Shown here piece by piece: positions 1 to 9,078 of a stretch of DNA of 64,000 nt. The DNA is from Novosphingobium aquimarinum (lineage in GTDB: Bacteria > Pseudomonadota > Alphaproteobacteria > Sphingomonadales > Sphingomonadaceae): NCBI RefSeq assembly GCF_009746585.1, contig NZ_WRPO01000002.1, positions 248,001-312,000 on the forward strand. Reading direction: 5' to 3'. The translations under genes were made by a program, and so were the position numbers. The notes below the pieces were generated by a model that ran no database searches, was not told the DNA's origin, and was given only the letters and a program-made list of their open reading frames with translations. Within the stretch, counting starts at the first letter, position 1. Each line of letters starts with the position of its first letter.

Positions 1-133
1 CGCCGGCATGAAGGACTCCAAGACCATCATCGCCATCAACAAGGACGAGGACGCGCCGATCTTCCAGGTGGCGGACATCGGCCTCGTCGCCGACTTGTTC
101 TCTGCCGTGCCGGAACTGACCAGCAAGCTCTGA
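1..133 (+). CDS. etfA: Electron transfer flavoprotein alpha subunit, C-terminal end (partial)
   Basis: Only the last 43 codons are in the window; the gene begins upstream. The reading frame from base 2 gives [20 protein letters not shown] followed by a stretch ending VPELTSKL. This is the conserved FAD-domain end of EtfA/FixB, where the AGM..S..I.AIN.D..API motif contacts FAD. EtfA works with EtfB to carry electrons from acyl-CoA dehydrogenases to ETF-ubiquinone oxidoreductase. A strong intrinsic terminator follows 30 bases after the stop, so this is the last gene of its transcript. The family match is very clear despite the short fragment. Confidence 0.93.
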   Translation, partial: AGMKDSKTIIAINKDEDAPIFQVADIGLVADLFSAVPELTSKL

Positions 134-162
134 AGAGCGTCGACATCTGTTGAATACGCAGA

Positions 163-190
163 CCCCGGCCAGAGATGGCCGGGGTTTTTC
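163..190 (+). terminator. Rho-independent terminator after etfA
   Basis: A perfect 8-bp stem (CCCCGGCC at 163-170 and GGCCGGGG at 177-184) with a 6-nt loop is followed at once by TTTTTC. It lies between etfA and the next gene, and argues against the longer upstream start (150) for that gene, which would put the terminator inside the coding region. Confidence 0.93.
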
Positions 191-242
191 TTTGTCGATC
201 GTTCGAAATGGCGTATCGCTTGCCCTGACCAGGAGCACCGCG

Positions 243-1136
243 ATGGATTTCACACGAACTGTTGCGGTTGCCATGGCGGCGGCAACGCTGCTCCTTTCAG
301 CCCATCCTGCGCAAGCGGATGCGCCCGTTGTTCTCAACCCGATCACGCCGTGGAACGCCGACTGGAATCCGACGACTTGCACGTTGGCGCGCGGCTTCGG
401 CTCCGAGCAGGATCCCTTTGCGATTCGCTTCGAGAAGGCCGCACCGGGTGATGGCTTCCAGTTGGTTCTGATCAGCAAATGGCTCGAACCCGTGACCGTC
501 AACGATCGCCTCGAAGTTCGCTTCGGCCCCTACCCTGCCCGCGATTTCAAGGGGAAGATGGTCTTGGCGAGGACTTCCAGTGACGTCGCCGTCATCTTCC
601 TGACCACGTCTTCTATCACGGGCGAGGAAGCGGATGACGAAGACAATGACAAAGACAAAGGACAAGCGCCAAAGGTCACTCCGGACATGGAGAAGGCCGC
701 CGATTCCATCGTAATCGCCACGCGCCGGGGCAGCGTGCAGCTCGCGACCAATTCGCTGGCGGCTCCCTTCGCAGCGCTGCGTGCATGCACGGTGGATCTG
801 GTCAAGCAGTGGGGTCTCGATCCCGCCGAACAGGCTACGCTCCGCCGGCACCCCGTTCCGAAAACAAGTCCGGCGCATTGGATCGCGGCGATGGACTATC
901 CCACGCAACAGTTGCGCAAAGGGCAACAGGCCATCATCATGTTCCGGCTGATGGTCGATGCGGGCGGAAAGCCGAGCGACTGCGCCGTTTTGCGTGCCTA
1001 TTCCCAAAGTCAGGCCTTCGGACGCACGACGTGCGATAACCTGATGAAGCGCGCCAAATTCGAACCGGCGTTCAATGCCAACGGACAGGCGGTGCCATCG
1101 TTTTACGTGAACACGGTGCGCTTCATCATACCATGA
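243..1136 (+). CDS. Secreted protein with TonB-C-like domain
   Basis: A 297-residue protein starting at ATG 243, chosen because AGGAG sits 7 nt upstream and a Sec signal peptide follows (MDFTRTVAVAMAAATLLLSA, likely cleaved after AQA). An in-frame start at 150 exists but would span the etfA terminator. The middle contains an acidic, Lys/Asp-rich linker (EEADDEDNDKDKGQ). The last 80 or so residues (GQQAIIMFRLMVDAGGKPSD...RAKFEPAFNANG..V) resemble the TonB C-terminal fold, in which a variable G..S.C.V..S.....D.....A...F.PA pattern is typical. There is no proline-rich spanning region or membrane anchor as in true TonB, so it is probably a free periplasmic protein. Its function is unknown. It is monocistronic. 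Confidence 0.72.
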   Translation: MDFTRTVAVAMAAATLLLSAHPAQADAPVVLNPITPWNADWNPTTCTLARGFGSEQDPFAIRFEKAAPGDGFQLVLISKWLEPVTVNDRLEVRFGPYPARDFKGKMVLARTSSDVAVIFLTTSSITGEEADDEDNDKDKGQAPKVTPDMEKAADSIVIATRRGSVQLATNSLAAPFAALRACTVDLVKQWGLDPAEQATLRRHPVPKTSPAHWIAAMDYPTQQLRKGQQAIIMFRLMVDAGGKPSDCAVLRAYSQSQAFGRTTCDNLMKRAKFEPAFNANGQAVPSFYVNTVRFIIP

Positions 1137-1228
1137 TCCGCGAACTATCGTCCTCAGCGCGATGATCGCTTCCGGGGCGGCGCGAACGACCCGCCAGGCG
1201 CATTCGGACAAGCCGGGCGGAACCCTGC

Positions 1229-1780
1229 TCAATCCGCTTCCGGCACGCGCTCGTAGAGCTTCAACATCACCTTCTCGTCGGTATCGGTCGCCTCGTAATC
1301 GCAGTAAGGGCGAAAGCCCAGTCGGGCGGCGACCCGGTGCGAGGCTTCGTTGCCTTCCTCGATCATGCAGCCGATCCGGCGCGGGCCGATCTCGGTGTCG
1401 AACCAGGCGATCACCGTAGCCATCACTTCGCCTGCGACGCCTTGCCCCCAGTGATCGCGCCGCACGATCCAGCCGGCTTCGGGAACGTCGTCCATGCCGA
1501 TCTCGGATCCGAAGCCGCGCCAGGAATGGAATACGCCGCACGTAGCGATCAGATCCTCCGAACCGCGCGGGCGGACCATGAAAGTGCCGTAGCCGTGCAG
1601 CGCCCAGCTGCCGGCGTTGCGCATAAGGCGCTCCCATTGCGATTTCTCGTCGCGGCCAGTGTGGCCGAGATAGCGGCGCGTTTCTGCGTCGGCGACCAGT
1701 CGGCACAAGCCACCAAGGTCCGAGACGCGCGGCTTCCACAGATCGAAGCGCTCGGTCTTGAGCAAGGGCGCGGCGTTCAC
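1229..1780 (-). CDS. GNAT-family N-acetyltransferase
   Basis: 183 residues, RimJ/RimL-like. The N-terminus LLKTERFDLWKPRVSDLGGL is the usual RimJ-type opening. The acetyl-CoA pyrophosphate-binding segment is RRDHWGQGVAGEVMATVIAW, and the strand-helix near the end (EEGNEASHRVAARLGFRP) is the N..S..V..K.GF family signature. The GTG start at 1780 was chosen because its GTGA overlaps the stop of the upstream DUF445 gene by 4 nt, a translational-coupling arrangement. It is the last gene of the minus-strand operon with the RND pump. The acceptor substrate (protein N-terminus, amino acid or drug) cannot be told from sequence. Confidence 0.88.
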   Translation of the reverse strand: MNAAPLLKTERFDLWKPRVSDLGGLCRLVADAETRRYLGHTGRDEKSQWERLMRNAGSWALHGYGTFMVRPRGSEDLIATCGVFHSWRGFGSEIGMDDVPEAGWIVRRDHWGQGVAGEVMATVIAWFDTEIGPRRIGCMIEEGNEASHRVAARLGFRPYCDYEATDTDEKVMLKLYERVPEAD

Positions 1781-3081
1781 AGCAGCATGTCCAAGCCGTG
1801 GATCGCCAGGCCGACCAGCCCCCCAACCAGCGTTCCGTTGATCCGGATAAATTGCAAGTCGCGTCCCACGGCCCCCTCGATCCTTCCCGTCACGGTCTGC
1901 GCATCCCAGCGCTTCACCGTTTCGGATACCAGACGCACGATCTCGTCGCCATAACGCGAGACGGCGCCCACCAGGGTTCGACGCGCAAACCGATTGATCT
2001 GCACCTGCAGCCGCGCATCGTCGCGAACCGCGCCGCCAAGCTCGACCAGAATGCCGGCAAACCGGCCGCCAAGCTCCGAATCGGGATTGCGCGCGGCATC
2101 GATCAGCGACCGGCGAATGCGTTCCCACACCGCCTGCCACCAATCGCCGATCGCCGGATTGGCAAGCATTTCGCGCTTGGCGCGTTCGACCCGCTCTTGC
2201 GTGACCGGATCGTGGACGAGCTTCCACGCGAGCTCCTGCAACATCGAATCGATCTTCAACCGCAGCGGATGGTCGGGCATCACGATCATCTCGGCCATCA
2301 GCTTGTAGAGCCCGTCGAGCACCGAATTGGCAATGCGTTCATCGAGCCCGGTCCAGCGCAGCAGCGCATTGGCGCGCTCGCGGATCATCGTGCGGACTAG
2401 TTCCTCGTTCGCCTCGAGCGTGTGCCCCGCCCAACGGGCCGCGCTTTCGATCAGCGGCAAGTGGCGCTTGTCGGCAATCGCCGCGTCCAGCATGCGCCCG
2501 AGCAGCGGAGCGATCTCGATCTTCTCGAGTTGCTGCGCCAGGCCGGCGCGCACTTGGCCGCCGATCCGTTCGGGATCCAGCGATTCAAGGACATCGGCAA
2601 ACAGGCTGCCGGCCCCCTCCCGCAGCCGCGCCTCGCCATCGCGATCGGGCTGCGCGAGATACTGCGACAAGGTTCCGGCGATGTTGAACCCGGCCACCCG
2701 GCGCGCGACCACTTGCGGCGTCAGGAAATTGTCGCGCAGGAACGTCGCCATGGTGTCGGCGATGCGGTCCTTGTTTTCCGGGATGATCGCGGTGTGCGGA
2801 ATGGGAAGCCCGAGAGGGCGGCGGAACAGCGCCGTCACCGCGAACCAGTCCGCGAGCCCGCCGACCATCGCCGCCTCGGTGAAAGCGATCGCATAGCCCC
2901 AGATCGGATGCGGCCCTTCGAACCGGCGCAGCAGCACGAAGGCGATCGCCATCAGCAGCAGCAAGCCGGTGGCGACGAGGCGCATGCGGCGTGCCCTGTC
3001 GACGGGAACCACGGGCGCTCGGCCCTGCCTGACCAGACCGGCCACCGTTCGGCTATTCGGCCGGAAGCGCGGTCTCGCCAT
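1777..3081 (-). CDS. DUF445 family inner-membrane protein (YjiN-like)
   Basis: 434 residues. After a basic N-terminus comes a hydrophobic stretch (LVATGLLLLMAIAFVLL), then the DUF445 hallmark IAFTEAAMVGGLADWFAVTALFRRPLG followed by IPHTAIIPENKDRIADTM. The body is long and helical with repeated family motifs (RIGGQVRAGL, LARNP-type segments). A C-terminal hydrophobic segment (TLVGGLVGLAIHGLDMLL) suggests both ends are in the membrane. The first 28 nt overlap the end of the RND gene; an internal start at MRLVATG (codon 33) would remove the overlap and is a fair alternative. The function of DUF445 proteins is not established. Confidence 0.88.
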   Translation of the reverse strand: MARPRFRPNSRTVAGLVRQGRAPVVPVDRARRMRLVATGLLLLMAIAFVLLRRFEGPHPIWGYAIAFTEAAMVGGLADWFAVTALFRRPLGLPIPHTAIIPENKDRIADTMATFLRDNFLTPQVVARRVAGFNIAGTLSQYLAQPDRDGEARLREGAGSLFADVLESLDPERIGGQVRAGLAQQLEKIEIAPLLGRMLDAAIADKRHLPLIESAARWAGHTLEANEELVRTMIRERANALLRWTGLDERIANSVLDGLYKLMAEMIVMPDHPLRLKIDSMLQELAWKLVHDPVTQERVERAKREMLANPAIGDWWQAVWERIRRSLIDAARNPDSELGGRFAGILVELGGAVRDDARLQVQINRFARRTLVGAVSRYGDEIVRLVSETVKRWDAQTVTGRIEGAVGRDLQFIRINGTLVGGLVGLAIHGLDMLL

Positions 3082-6000
3082 TGCGGCGGCGGCGATCGTC
3101 CTCGGCGTGTTCGGGATCGTACGTCAGCAGCGAACGGCGCAGTGCCGGGCCGATGCGCTTCTCGAAACCGTCGGCAAGGCTGAACGCGGCCGGCACGATC
3201 ACCAGGGTGAGCGCGGTCGAAACCAGCAACCCGCCAATCACGACGATGCCCATCGGCGCACGCCATGCGCCGTCCCCGGACAGCGAGACGGCGGTCGGGA
3301 CCATGCCCGCGGTCATCGCGACCGTGGTCATCACGATCGGCTGCGCGCGCTTGTGCCCGGCATCCACGATCGCGTGCAGCTTTTCGACGCCCTTGCCCAT
3401 CTCCTCGATCGCGAAGTCGATCAGCAGGATCGAGTTCTTGGCGACGATCCCCAGCAGCATGAGAATGCCGATGTAGACCGGCATCGACACCGGCTGGCCG
3501 ATCAGCGTCAGCGCCAGGAGGCCGCCGAGCGGCGCCAGCAGCAGCGAGGCCATGTTGACCAGTGGCGAAACGAACCGCTTGTAGAGCAACACCAGCACCG
3601 CGAAGACCAGGAAAATGCCGCTGATCACGGCGACAATGAACGAGCTCACCATCTCGTTCTGCCACTTGTCCTCGCCGACCGGAGCGTTGGACACGCCGGT
3701 GGGCAGGTTCTCCATGATCGGCAGCTTCTGGATCGCCTCCATGACCGGGCCCTTGACCTGGCCCGGACCGAGATCGGCGCCGACGAAGATGCGGCGCGAT
3801 TGGTTGTAGCGCTGGATCTGCGTCGGGCCCGCACCGAAGCGAACTTCGGCGACGCGGCTGAGCGGCACCGAACCCCCGCTAGCGGTAGGCACCGGCAGGT
3901 TCTCGATGGTCGAGAGGTCGCGGCGCGAGGAGCGCGGCAGGATTACGCGGATCGGCACTTGGCGATCGTTGAGCGAGAACTTGGCCGCGTTCTGGTCGAT
4001 CTCGCCCAGCGTCGCGATGCGGATCGCCGAACTCAGCGATGCCGTGGTCACGCCGAGCGCCGCGGCCAGATCGAGTCGGGGCACGACGATCAGCTCCGGC
4101 CGTTTCAGGTCGGCGGCGATCCGCGGCGCGACCACGCCCGGGATCCCGCGCATCTGTTCGGCCAGCGTCTGCGCGGCCGACTGGAGCTTATCGGGATCGC
4201 TGCCCGAGAGCATGACCGAGATATCGCGACCCGTTCCGAAACCACCCGACTGCGACGCGAAGCTGACCCGCGCATCGGGGAACTTCTGAAGTTCGGGGGC
4301 GAGCCGACGTTCGAACTCGATGCTGGTGCTATCGCGTTCTTCGGGCGGTTTGAGCGTGATGTAGAGCGTCGCGCGACCCTCGCGCGAGGCCTCCAGCACT
4401 TGCATGACTTCGGGCTGCTTATCGAGCAGGTCGCCCACGCGACTGGTAACGGCGGCGGTCTGTTCGATGGTCGTACCCGGCACCATCTCGATGTTGATCT
4501 GGCTCGAATCGCTGTTTTCGTTGGGCTGAAACTGCTGCGGCGCGCCTGCCAGCATCGCGACCGTCAGTATCAGTGCATAGATGCCGCCGCAGAATGCGAA
4601 GAAGCGGTGATCGTGCGCGCGCGCGGCGACGCGGTCCGAAAAGTAGCGGTACCAGGTGCCGAAGCTGCCGGCTGCACCGATCACGGCGCGCGCGATGCGA
4701 CCGATGAAGATCGCCGCCACCGGGATCACCAGAGGCGCGATGACCGCGGCGAGCAGGAAGGCCCAGCGCTCGGCAAGGCCCGCCGCGGTGAGGCCCGTGT
4801 TGACGGTCTGGAACAGCAGGAACGCTCCGGCCGCGCCGACCCCGAGGATGGCGAGCATCACCAGGACGGCAAGAACCGCGTACCAGAAGCGGAAGGGCGG
4901 CTTGACCAATTGGGCCTTGAGCCGCCTCGCTTCGCCGGCATCGAGAGTCCAGTTCAGGACCCTCATGTACAGGTCCATCGCCCGGCCTTCGCCGTGCTCG
5001 GCCTCGCCGTGGGCCTTGAGGAAATAGGCGGCCACCATCGGCGTGATCAATCGCGCGACGGCAAGGCTCATCAGCACGGCAGCGACGACCGTCAGACCGA
5101 AGGCCTTGAAGAATTGGCCGGGAATGCCGCCCATCAGGCCGACGGGAAGAAACACCGCGACGATCGAGAACGTCGTCGCCACGACCGCGAGGCCGATCTC
5201 GTCGGCCGCATCGATCGAGGCCTGATAGGCAGTCTTACCCATGCGCATGTGTCGCACGATGTTCTCGATCTCGACGATCGCGTCGTCGACCAGCACGCCG
5301 GCCACCAGGCTGAGCGCCAGCAGCGAGAGCATGTTGAGCGAGAAGCCCATCAGATCCATGAAATAGAAGGTCGGGATCGCCGAAAGCGGAATGGCGATGG
5401 CGGCGATGAAAGTCGCGCGCCAATCGCGCAGGAACAGGAAGACGACCACGATCGCGAGCACGGCACCTTCGACCAGCATCTCCATGGAGCTGGTGTACTG
5501 CTTCTTCACGTAGTCGACTTGCGAGAACAGCTTGGTGAAGTGAACGTTCGGGTTCTCTTCCTGGATTTTCTCGAGCACCTTGAGTGCCGAATCGTAGATC
5601 GTGACTTCCGAAGCGCCGAGCGCGCGTTCGAAGCCGAAGGTGACGACCTCGCGATCGCGCAACCTGGCGATGCGGCTCTGTTCCGAATAGCCATCGTACA
5701 CGGTGGCCACGTCATTGAGCCGGACCGTCCGGTCGCCCCCCAGGCTGATCCGGGTCTGCGACAACTCGTAGGCGGTCTGGGCATTGCCGAGCACGCGTAC
5801 CGACTGACGCGATCCGGCGATTTCCGCCTGGCCACCGGCCGCATCGGTGTTGATCGAGCGCAGGACATTGTTGATGTCGCGCGCGGTCACCCCGAGCGAC
5901 TGCATTCGCGCAGGATCGAGGACGACGCGAATCTCGCGATCGACACCGCCGTTGCGGTCGACCGTCGCCAGACCTTCGATCGAGAGCAACTGCTTGGCGA

Positions 6001-6487
6001 CGGTGTCGTCGACGAACCAGCTGAGCTGCTCCATCGTCATATCGTCGGCGCGAACCGCGAAGAATGCGATCGGGCCGCCGCCGCCTGCCTGGACCTTGGT
6101 GATTTGCGGTTCGAGGATGCCCTCGGGCAAGTCGGAACGGATCTGGTCGACCGCGTTCTTGACCTCGTTGGTGGCGACATCGACGTCGCTGCCGATCGCA
6201 AAGCGCACGAAGGTGACGGAGCTGCCTTCAGAGGCGGTCGATTCGATTTCCTCGACGCCACTGATCGCGCGCGCCGCTGATTCGATCTTCTGCGTGATCT
6301 GGTTCTCGATTTCGGTCGGCGCGGCGCCCGGCTGCGAGACCCGGACGAGCACGCCCGGAAACTCGACGTCGGGCATGTTGTTCACGTCCATCCGGCTGAA
6401 CGAAACCAGCCCCGCGATCATCAAGCCGATGAAGAACACGATCGGAATGATCGGGTTGCGGATCGACCATGCCGAAATGTTACGCAT
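3053..6487 (-). CDS. RND multidrug efflux transporter (HAE1/AcrB-like) with extra membrane insert
   Basis: 1144 residues, inner-membrane proton-driven efflux pump component. It opens [20 protein letters not shown] (TM1). It carries the periplasmic porter repeats and the TM4 proton-relay pair Asp401-Asp402 ([14 protein letters not shown]). The second half ends with the family C-terminus [19 protein letters not shown]. It is about 100 residues longer than AcrB. The extra length is at about residues 520-620, between the first-half membrane block and TM7, and contains two additional hydrophobic helices ([20 protein letters not shown] and [20 protein letters not shown]). The start has an SD-like AGGGAAG. 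The adaptor gene lies 21 nt upstream. No outer-membrane factor gene is adjacent, so a TolC-type protein from elsewhere is probably used. Confidence 0.95.
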   Translation of the reverse strand: MRNISAWSIRNPIIPIVFFIGLMIAGLVSFSRMDVNNMPDVEFPGVLVRVSQPGAAPTEIENQITQKIESAARAISGVEEIESTASEGSSVTFVRFAIGSDVDVATNEVKNAVDQIRSDLPEGILEPQITKVQAGGGGPIAFFAVRADDMTMEQLSWFVDDTVAKQLLSIEGLATVDRNGGVDREIRVVLDPARMQSLGVTARDINNVLRSINTDAAGGQAEIAGSRQSVRVLGNAQTAYELSQTRISLGGDRTVRLNDVATVYDGYSEQSRIARLRDREVVTFGFERALGASEVTIYDSALKVLEKIQEENPNVHFTKLFSQVDYVKKQYTSSMEMLVEGAVLAIVVVFLFLRDWRATFIAAIAIPLSAIPTFYFMDLMGFSLNMLSLLALSLVAGVLVDDAIVEIENIVRHMRMGKTAYQASIDAADEIGLAVVATTFSIVAVFLPVGLMGGIPGQFFKAFGLTVVAAVLMSLAVARLITPMVAAYFLKAHGEAEHGEGRAMDLYMRVLNWTLDAGEARRLKAQLVKPPFRFWYAVLAVLVMLAILGVGAAGAFLLFQTVNTGLTAAGLAERWAFLLAAVIAPLVIPVAAIFIGRIARAVIGAAGSFGTWYRYFSDRVAARAHDHRFFAFCGGIYALILTVAMLAGAPQQFQPNENSDSSQINIEMVPGTTIEQTAAVTSRVGDLLDKQPEVMQVLEASREGRATLYITLKPPEERDSTSIEFERRLAPELQKFPDARVSFASQSGGFGTGRDISVMLSGSDPDKLQSAAQTLAEQMRGIPGVVAPRIAADLKRPELIVVPRLDLAAALGVTTASLSSAIRIATLGEIDQNAAKFSLNDRQVPIRVILPRSSRRDLSTIENLPVPTASGGSVPLSRVAEVRFGAGPTQIQRYNQSRRIFVGADLGPGQVKGPVMEAIQKLPIMENLPTGVSNAPVGEDKWQNEMVSSFIVAVISGIFLVFAVLVLLYKRFVSPLVNMASLLLAPLGGLLALTLIGQPVSMPVYIGILMLLGIVAKNSILLIDFAIEEMGKGVEKLHAIVDAGHKRAQPIVMTTVAMTAGMVPTAVSLSGDGAWRAPMGIVVIGGLLVSTALTLVIVPAAFSLADGFEKRIGPALRRSLLTYDPEHAEDDRRRRNGETALPAE

Positions 6488-6508
6488 GCTGTCGTCTTCC
6501 CTGCCCGC

Positions 6509-7708
6509 TCAGCCCTTGGGCCGGACGAGCTGCGGATCGATCACGTCGCCGGGATTGAGGAAACCGCCGGCCCGCAGCACGACGCGTTCCGACCCGTTCA
6601 GACCTTCGACGACCGAGATGCCGTCCGCCGTGACGATGCCGGTCTTGACGGCGCGGCGAACGACCTTGTTGTCCTTGCCCAGGACATAGACGAACGAACC
6701 ATCGTCGTCGCTCAGAATGGCGGATTCGGGCAGCATCGGCGCGACGATCGAGCCCGAAGCGATTTCGGCGCTGGCGAAGCCGCCGGGCCGCAGCTCGGGC
6801 GAATAGGACAAGGCGATCCGGGCGAGGCCCTGACGGTTGGTTTCGTCGATCGTCGGAGAAAGCTGCCAGATCTGGCCCGTGAACGTCTTGCCCGAGCCGA
6901 CCGGAGTAACTTCGGCTTTCACTCCGACCGAAAGCTTGGCGATATCGTCTTCGCTGACGCGCGCCCGCAGTTCCATCTCGCCGCCCTTGGCGATGCGGAA
7001 GAGGATGCCGCTGCCCGGCCCGACGACTTGCCCGGGCTCGATATTGCGTTCGAGGACATAGCCGGCCTCGGGCGCGAGGATGTTGAGCCGCCGGGTGCGC
7101 GCCTGGAGCTCGCCGAGCTGGGCCTTGGCAACCTTGACTCGCGCGGCCTGCGCATCGCGGGTCGCGGTGAGGCGGTCGACATCGGCCGTGGAAATGAAAC
7201 CGCGATCAACGAGCTTGAGCGCGCGGTCGAGATTGGCTTGCGCCAGCCGGGCGTCGGCCTGGGCGACATCGACTTGTGCCGCCAGGCTCGCGATCTGTTG
7301 CGATTGCACCGAGCGATCGATCACCGCGAGCACTTCGCCCTTGCCGACCCAGTCGCCGGCATCGACGAGCACGCGATCGACCGCGCCGCTTTCGCCCGAA
7401 GCGCCCACCGGAAGCTCGCGACGAGCACCGATCGTGCCGGTTGCCGAAATCCGTCCGGAAATGGTCGAGCGGCCCGGCGAGACGACGGTCACTGCGGGAA
7501 TCTGTTCATCGGTCGCCGCAGCGAACTGCGCTTCGTCATCGCCGCGCGACAAGAACCAGAGACCGACCACGGCCACGCCGATGACAGCCACGATGATCCA
7601 CAGCCACCGACGCGCGGAGCGTCCGCCGGCGTCGTCTTCGGCCAGCGGATCATAGCCGTGAACGCTCCCGGCATCTTCGGACATATCCAGTTTCGCTTCG
7701 TAGTTCAT
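6509..7708 (-). CDS. RND efflux periplasmic adaptor (membrane fusion protein)
   Basis: 399 residues. A short cytoplasmic N-terminus (1-34) is followed by one membrane anchor (about 35-53, WLWIIVAVIGVAVVGLWFL). Then come the lipoyl half-motifs (VDRVLVDAGDWVGKGEVLAV and TRRLNILAPEAGYVLERNIE) flanking an alpha-hairpin with coiled-coil character (SLAAQVDVAQADARLAQANL), and the beta-barrel and membrane-proximal domains (ISVVEGLNGSERVVLRAGGF). It couples the RND pump just downstream to an outer-membrane channel. The ATG at 7708 is preferred; an in-frame TTG two codons earlier is possible. It heads the four-gene operon adaptor-RND-DUF445-GNAT. The substrate is unknown. Confidence 0.93.
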   Translation of the reverse strand: MNYEAKLDMSEDAGSVHGYDPLAEDDAGGRSARRWLWIIVAVIGVAVVGLWFLSRGDDEAQFAAATDEQIPAVTVVSPGRSTISGRISATGTIGARRELPVGASGESGAVDRVLVDAGDWVGKGEVLAVIDRSVQSQQIASLAAQVDVAQADARLAQANLDRALKLVDRGFISTADVDRLTATRDAQAARVKVAKAQLGELQARTRRLNILAPEAGYVLERNIEPGQVVGPGSGILFRIAKGGEMELRARVSEDDIAKLSVGVKAEVTPVGSGKTFTGQIWQLSPTIDETNRQGLARIALSYSPELRPGGFASAEIASGSIVAPMLPESAILSDDDGSFVYVLGKDNKVVRRAVKTGIVTADGISVVEGLNGSERVVLRAGGFLNPGDVIDPQLVRPKG

Positions 7709-7915
7709 CGTCAATTCGACCTGGCCTTGATCGCCCTCACGGGTGCGGGGCGCCGCGGAAATGCCTGCGGACCGTACCTGCTGGCCACTGGGAGAGTGCC
7801 CCGAACAGCTACGGAGTTATGTCGCAGTGCAATAGACCCCCGGGCAAACCGTGGCAATGCGCAGTCGCCCGGGCGCGACACGCATCGACGAACGACTTCT
7901 ACAGGGCCCGGCGGA

Positions 7916-8188
7916 TCAGCGAACCCGCCCGCGCTGCACGAGGTTCACGATCGCCAGCAGGATCAACGCGCCGAGGAACGACGTCACCAGAGTGCGCCAG
8001 TCGAAGGCGTCGCCACGAAGGTGCCCGCCGCCGATCAGTCCACCGAGCAGGAAGCGCCCGAGAATGGAGCCGATGCAGCCGACTACGATATTCCAGAAGA
8101 TGCCCATCGAAGCATCACGGTTCATCACTTTGCTGGCGAGCCAGCCCATGATGCCGCCCATTATAATCGCAACGATAAAATCGATCAT
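7916..8188 (-). CDS. GlsB/YeaQ/YmgE family stress-response membrane protein
   Basis: 90 residues, almost entirely membrane-embedded. MIDFIVAIIMGGIMGWLASK is the typical first helix, followed by NIVVGCIGSILGRFLLGGLI (the G.iGa.lGg.l family motif) and a third helix, FLGALILLAIVNLV. The start at 8188 is supported by AGAGGA 7 nt upstream; a 21-codon upstream extension is non-hydrophobic and unlikely to be real. The family (transglycosylase-associated in older databases) is linked to envelope or general stress in other bacteria, but its molecular role is not known. It is encoded alone between two other minus-strand units. Confidence 0.88.
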   Translation of the reverse strand: MIDFIVAIIMGGIMGWLASKVMNRDASMGIFWNIVVGCIGSILGRFLLGGLIGGGHLRGDAFDWRTLVTSFLGALILLAIVNLVQRGRVR

Positions 8189-8327
8189 CTGCCAGTCCTC
8201 TTCGTGTAGCCCTGGCCTCTCTCGCGAAACCATCGAGCAGCGGCCAGACAAAGGCCGCCGATGCGAACCATAGCCGCATCGACCGAAAAGAACAGGTCGT
8301 TAATCTATTGCTGCTCGGGGCTTAGGA

Positions 8328-8627
8328 TCAGTACTTCTGCTGGCGTTCGTATTTTTCGCGATAGTGTTGCAAGCGCGTCACGCGCAGGCCCGGCATTCCC
8401 GACCGATCCACGGCGCGCTGCCACGATGCAAATTCTTCGAGCGTGAGCTGATAGCGTTCGCAGACTTCATCGATCGTGAGCAGGCCGCCGTTGACGGCCG
8501 CGACCACTTCGGCCTTGCGCCGAACGACCCATCGCGTGGTGTTGGCGGGCGGCAGTGACTCGATGGTCAACGGCTCGCCGAGCGGCCCGATGACTTGAGC
8601 CGGGCGGATTTTCTGGTTCTCGATCAT
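8328..8627 (-). CDS. sciP: SciP-type DUF1153 regulator (CtrA inhibitor family)
   Basis: 99 residues. From IGPLGEPLTIESLPPANTTR through RWVVRRKAEVVAAVNGGLLT, CERYQLTLEEFASWQRAVDR and LRVTRLQHYR it follows the DUF1153/SciP pattern closely. It contains a helix-turn-helix of the Trp-repressor-like class. In Caulobacter, SciP binds CtrA and DNA and blocks transcription of CtrA-activated genes in early cell-cycle phases, so this is a predicted cell-cycle regulator. The start at 8627 forms an ATGA overlap with the stop of the small upstream ORF, indicating coupled translation. The assignment rests on strong recall of the family; the regulatory role here is inferred. Confidence 0.93.
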   Translation of the reverse strand: MIENQKIRPAQVIGPLGEPLTIESLPPANTTRWVVRRKAEVVAAVNGGLLTIDEVCERYQLTLEEFASWQRAVDRSGMPGLRVTRLQHYREKYERQQKY

Positions 8628-8953
8628 GTCTGTCCTCGTCCGCCGATGCCGATGTACCCGGCGACTGGTTCGACCTTTGCCGTTTCCCACTTGAGATTGC
8701 CTGAATTGGTAGGGTTAACGGCACCGCCAGTCTCTTCCTGTGCAGACAGCTGACAGGCTACATCACTTGCAAAACTGCCGCGAGCCTGACGCGACGAAGC
8801 GCGCGAGAGCTCGCGTGAAGCGTCGCGTGCGGCCAGCAGCCGGGCCCTGAGCGCGGCCCAATCCGGCGGTCCGGGAACGTGCCCCCCCGCCGTTTCCGGA
8901 CGGGCGAACAGCCCCTCCTGCAACTCGATCATAATCTCCATGATCAAGGCCAT
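8624..8953 (-). CDS. Small uncharacterised protein coupled to sciP
   Basis: 109 residues from ATG 8953; ATGs at codons 5 and 8 are alternatives, and GGGG lies just upstream. The recognisable part is PPDWAALRARLLAARDASRE, an amphipathic basic helix, followed by a flexible Ser/Ala-rich region and VNPTNSGNLKWETAKVEPVA. I have a weak memory of similar short proteins with PDW..LRAR and VNP motifs in sphingomonads. The main evidence that it is real is the 4-nt ATGA overlap with sciP and the absence of any competing ORF. No function can be assigned. Given its position it may set the translation level of sciP or act with it. Confidence 0.62.
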   Translation of the reverse strand: MALIMEIMIELQEGLFARPETAGGHVPGPPDWAALRARLLAARDASRELSRASSRQARGSFASDVACQLSAQEETGGAVNPTNSGNLKWETAKVEPVAGYIGIGGRGQT

Positions 8954-8974
8954 AGCCCCAAGGAGGTCAAAGCC

Positions 8975-8995
8975 AGGTAAATCACGGGTTTACCT
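8975..8995. promoter_or_regulatory. Perfect inverted repeat AGGTAAA-N7-TTTACCT
   Basis: Seven-base arms (8975-8981 and 8989-8995) lie around the spacer TCACGGG, in the divergent region between the sciP operon and mnmA. The size and symmetry suit a dimeric-regulator operator. It does not match the TTAA-N7-TTAA CtrA box exactly, and the regulator is unknown. Confidence 0.5.
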
Positions 8996-8999
8996 CATG

Positions 9000-9025
9000 G
9001 TGACGAATTGACTTTTTCTCGTCAC
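9000..9025. promoter_or_regulatory. Second inverted repeat GTGACGA-N12-TCGTCAC
   Basis: Seven-base perfect arms at 9000-9006 and 9019-9025 lie 5 nt beyond the first repeat, in the same 125-bp intergenic region. The spacer contains TTGACT, a possible -35 for mnmA, though no good -10 follows. It could be an operator or an RNA hairpin in the mnmA leader. Confidence 0.42.
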
Positions 9026-9078
9026 GAAGGCCGGGTGTTGGCGGCGCGCCGCTGCACCTGTATGGCGCGGCACGAGCC

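Noticed and set aside
150..242. Longer N-terminus for the TonB-C-like protein
   Set aside because: It would translate the etfA terminator hairpin and bury the signal peptide; the ATG at 243 has its own SD.
2969..6280. 1103-codon plus-strand open frame opposite the RND pump
   Set aside because: Shadow of the RND gene in GC-rich DNA; the translation is Arg/His/Asp-rich with no domain or ribosome site.
8975..8995. Inverted repeat as a canonical CtrA box
   Set aside because: Only partly like TTAA-N7-TTAA; left as an operator of unknown regulator.
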